From positions 1 through 64,000 of the forward strand of contig NZ_FMZB01000010.1 in NCBI RefSeq assembly GCF_900101385.1: a DNA stretch of 64,000 nucleotides, given 5' to 3'. This document shows, piece by piece, positions 61,491 through 64,000 of this stretch. The stretch is from Terribacillus halophilus. Lineage in GTDB: Bacteria; Bacillota; Bacilli; Bacillales; Amphibacillaceae. The translations under genes and the position numbers were made by a program. Numbering within the stretch: position 1 is the first letter of the stretch; every line of letters begins with the position of its first letter. The notes below the pieces were generated by a model. That model saw only the letters and a program-made list of their open reading frames with translations. It did no database searches and was not told where the DNA came from.

Positions 61491-64000
61491 ATGACGAATA
61501 AATTGGTTTTGATTGATGGTAACAGCATTGCTTATCGGGCATTTTTTGCCTTGCCATTATTAAATAATGACAAAGGCATCCATACAAATGCCATTTACGG
61601 ATTCACGACGATGCTGCTCCGAATATTGGAAAATGAAAAGCCGACACATATGCTGGTCGCTTTCGATGCCGGAAAGACGACTTTTCGTCATGAAACATAT
61701 AAAGAATACAAAGGCGGCCGTCAGAAAACACCACCTGAGTTATCGGAACAATTCCCGCTGCTGCGTGAATTACTGGATGCTTTCTCCATCAAACATTATC
61801 AACTGAACCAATACGAAGCCGATGATATCATTGGAACTTTGGCAAAGCAGGCAGAAGCGGATGACTTCGAAATCAAAGTCATTTCCGGAGATAAGGATTT
61901 GCTGCAGCTTGTTAGTGAGAAGACGACGATACAGCTTACGCGAAAAGGCATAAGCGAAATCGATTCCTATACGCCGGAATTCCTGCTTGAGAACATGGAA
62001 GTAACGCCTGAACAGATTGTCGACATGAAAGCCCTCATGGGTGACAGCTCCGATAATATACCTGGTGTTCCTGGCGTCGGGCAAAAAACAGCAGTTAAAC
62101 TGCTGAAACAGTTCCAAACACTTGATAGCCTTTATGAGCAGCTGGATGATGTATCAGGGAAGAGCATCAAGCAAAAGCTTACAGACAACAAAGAATCGGC
62201 GTTCATGAGTCGGGAGCTGGCAACAATAGAAACAAAGGCACCAATCGAGGTGAACCTTGGCGAAATCAACTACGATGGCTATCAAAGTGCATCTGTCAGT
62301 GCGATTTTCAAAGATTTGGGCTTCCAGTCGCTGCTGGGCAGGATTGGTGAGGAAGGCGTACCGGAGGAAGTATCAGAAGAGCTGTCACCGCTTGATGTGA
62401 CGATTGTGGAAGAGGTTACGGAGGATCTATTCACAGGTGAGGATGCGCTTGTCGTCGAAATGCTGACGGATAACTATCATACTGCGAAAATCGAAGGCTT
62501 CGGTCTTGCCAATGCGAACGGTGCCTATTTCATTCCTTCGGATGTCGCGTATGAATCCGATGTATTTAAAGCTTGGGCGCAGGATGGCACCAAAGCGAAA
62601 TGGGTTTTTGATGTGAAGCGATCAGTTGTGGCATTGCTGCATCACGGCATAACACTGGCGAATGCCAATTTTGATTTACTCCTGGCGTCTTACTTGATCA
62701 ATCCATCCGAAAATCATCATGATATCCCGGCAATCGGACATCGTCTCGGCGAAAATGATGTTTTATATGATGAAGAAGTATACGGAAAAGGTGCGAAGAT
62801 GAAGGTGCCGGATCTGAATGCTTTCAGTGAGCATCTTGGCAGGAAAGCGATGGTCATCTACAAACTCAAGCCGGAGGCAGAGGAAAAGCTTTCAGGTTAC
62901 GAACAGCTTGACCTGTTCCGTAACCTGGAGATGCCGCTTGCTGCCATTCTTGGCGAAATGGAATATCTCGGGGTACAGGTGGATGTGGATCGTATCAAGG
63001 AGATGAAAGAAGAGCTGGGCGGCAGACTCGCTGAGATCGAACAAAAGGTATATGAACTGGCTGGTGAGGAATTCAATTTGAATTCACCGAAGCAGCTTGG
63101 ACCGATCCTGTTTGAGAAGCTCGGGTTGCCGGTCATCAAAAAGACGAAAACAGGATACTCTACATCAGCAGATGTATTGGAACAGCTTGCTGATCAGCAT
63201 GAGATCATTCAGCAGCTGCTGTTGTACCGTCAACTAGGCAAGCTTCAATCCACTTATATCGAAGGGCTGCTTAAGGTTGTGGATCAGGAAACAAATAAAA
63301 TCCATACCCGCTTCAATCAAGCATTGACACAAACTGGACGATTGAGCTCGACGGAGCCGAATTTGCAGAATATCCCGATCAGACTGGAAGAAGGGCGGAA
63401 AATCAGACAAGCTTTTGTTCCATCAAAGGAGAAGTCTGTCATTTTTGCCGCCGATTATTCCCAGATCGAACTGCGCGTGCTGGCACATATTGCGAAAGAT
63501 GAAAAATTGATTGAGGCATTCAATGCCGATATGGATATTCATAGCCGGACAGCGATGGATGTTTTCCACGTCGAAGAGAAGGATATCACGAGCAATATGC
63601 GTCGCCAGGCCAAGGCAGTCAATTTTGGAATCGTATATGGTATCAGCGATTATGGATTATCCCAAAGTCTAGGTATCACGCGCAAGGAAGCCCAGCAGTT
63701 CATCGATCGTTATCTCCAGAGCTTCCCAGGTGTGAAAACGTATATGGAAGATATCGTGCAGGATGCCAAACAAAAAGGATTTGTTACAACCATCATGAAC
63801 CGCAGACGCTATTTGCCGGATCTGACCAGCCGGAATTTCAATGTGCGCAGCTTTGCCGAGCGTACAGCAATGAATACACCGATCCAGGGCAGTGCGGCAG
63901 ACATCATCAAGAAAGCGATGATTGATTTGGCAGCACGTTTGGAGAAAGAAAAGCTGGAAGCGAAACTTCTCCTGCAAGTGCATGATGAATTGATTTTGGA
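61491..64000 (+). CDS. polA: DNA polymerase I (3' end beyond the window)
   Basis: Repair and Okazaki-fragment polymerase with 5' nuclease. ATG 61491 follows AAAGGAG; the frame is open for 836 codons to the window edge. The 5' nuclease domain (about 1-290) has LVLIDGNSIAYRAFFALP, DAGKTTFRH, EADDIIGTLA and GVPGVGQKTA. The 3'-5' exonuclease-like part (about 300-460) lacks the acidic D-E pair (ALVVEMLTDNY), so it has no proofreading, as in other Bacillus Pol I. The polymerase has DYSQIELRVLAH, the O helix RRQAKAVNFGIVYGIS and, at the very end, motif C VHDELIL. Only the last 40 or so residues are missing. Confidence 0.97.
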   Translation, partial: MTNKLVLIDGNSIAYRAFFALPLLNNDKGIHTNAIYGFTTMLLRILENEKPTHMLVAFDAGKTTFRHETYKEYKGGRQKTPPELSEQFPLLRELLDAFSIKHYQLNQYEADDIIGTLAKQAEADDFEIKVISGDKDLLQLVSEKTTIQLTRKGISEIDSYTPEFLLENMEVTPEQIVDMKALMGDSSDNIPGVPGVGQKTAVKLLKQFQTLDSLYEQLDDVSGKSIKQKLTDNKESAFMSRELATIETKAPIEVNLGEINYDGYQSASVSAIFKDLGFQSLLGRIGEEGVPEEVSEELSPLDVTIVEEVTEDLFTGEDALVVEMLTDNYHTAKIEGFGLANANGAYFIPSDVAYESDVFKAWAQDGTKAKWVFDVKRSVVALLHHGITLANANFDLLLASYLINPSENHHDIPAIGHRLGENDVLYDEEVYGKGAKMKVPDLNAFSEHLGRKAMVIYKLKPEAEEKLSGYEQLDLFRNLEMPLAAILGEMEYLGVQVDVDRIKEMKEELGGRLAEIEQKVYELAGEEFNLNSPKQLGPILFEKLGLPVIKKTKTGYSTSADVLEQLADQHEIIQQLLLYRQLGKLQSTYIEGLLKVVDQETNKIHTRFNQALTQTGRLSSTEPNLQNIPIRLEEGRKIRQAFVPSKEKSVIFAADYSQIELRVLAHIAKDEKLIEAFNADMDIHSRTAMDVFHVEEKDITSNMRRQAKAVNFGIVYGISDYGLSQSLGITRKEAQQFIDRYLQSFPGVKTYMEDIVQDAKQKGFVTTIMNRRRYLPDLTSRNFNVRSFAERTAMNTPIQGSAADIIKKAMIDLAARLEKEKLEAKLLLQVHDELIL

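Overview
The window looks like a chromosomal segment of a low-to-mid-GC, endospore-forming member of the Bacillaceae. Evidence is Bacillus-type genes throughout (ccpA, ezrA, ytrH/ytrI, an alpha/beta SASP, a tyrS T-box leader, Gram-positive PolA and DnaE, an AroA chorismate mutase fusion) in the order of the ytxK-ackA / ytkL-ytoI-nrnA-ytrI-ytrH-dnaE-ytsJ-accDA-pfkA-pyk-fxsA-ytvI-ytwI-citZ-icd-mdh-phoPR-polA region of Bacillus subtilis. A halotolerant genus such as Terribacillus is possible, but that is only an impression. I see no tRNA, rRNA, CRISPR array, insertion sequence or prophage.

Layout. 0.1-9.1 kb: an FtsA-like ATPase with an unusual repeat-rich tail, aroA, ccpA, a class A penicillin-binding protein and T-box-controlled tyrS. 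9.1-20.8 kb: an accessory block absent from the B. subtilis tyrS-rpsD interval. It holds two YflT-family stress proteins, each behind a good SigB-type promoter. Between them is a polyol PTS operon: PRD regulator, EIIA, EIIB, EIIC, two zinc polyol dehydrogenases, a broken deoC-type aldolase and a 48-residue membrane protein. After it come a manganese catalase, an RsbR paralogue and a frameshifted short-chain dehydrogenase. 20.8-30.6 kb: rpsD with a long leader, dgcP, ytsP, refZ, ezrA, the nifS/thiI sulfur pair, a SASP gene, ytfI and ytfJ. 30.6-34.7 kb: a MalK/MalR two-component system followed by a 2-hydroxycarboxylate (malate/citrate) transporter. 34.7-43.6 kb: ytxK, ackA, ald, an M24 peptidase, ytkL, ytoI, nrnA, ytrI and ytrH. 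43.7-64 kb: dnaE, malic enzyme, accDA, pfkA-pyk, fxsA, ytvI, ytwI, citZ-icd-mdh, phoPR and polA, which runs off the end.

How it works together. Much of the window serves central carbon flow: lower glycolysis (pfkA, pyk), acetate overflow (ackA), citrate synthase to malate dehydrogenase, malate uptake and malic enzyme, and the first step of fatty acid synthesis. The carbon regulator CcpA is encoded here, and CcpA-type cre sites can be read upstream of citZ, ackA and the polyol operon. The accessory block mixes sugar-alcohol use with general stress functions. Two of its genes are disrupted, so part of it may be decaying, or the assembly may carry small errors.

The most unusual signals are: a hairpin that would hide the SASP ribosome binding site in any read-through RNA while its loop carries the sigma-G -10 element; tandem NG-motif repeats on the FtsA-like protein; an unassigned structured segment ending in a T-run just before the PHO box of phoPR; a PhoR with no extracellular sensor; and a possible operator over the ytoI promoter.
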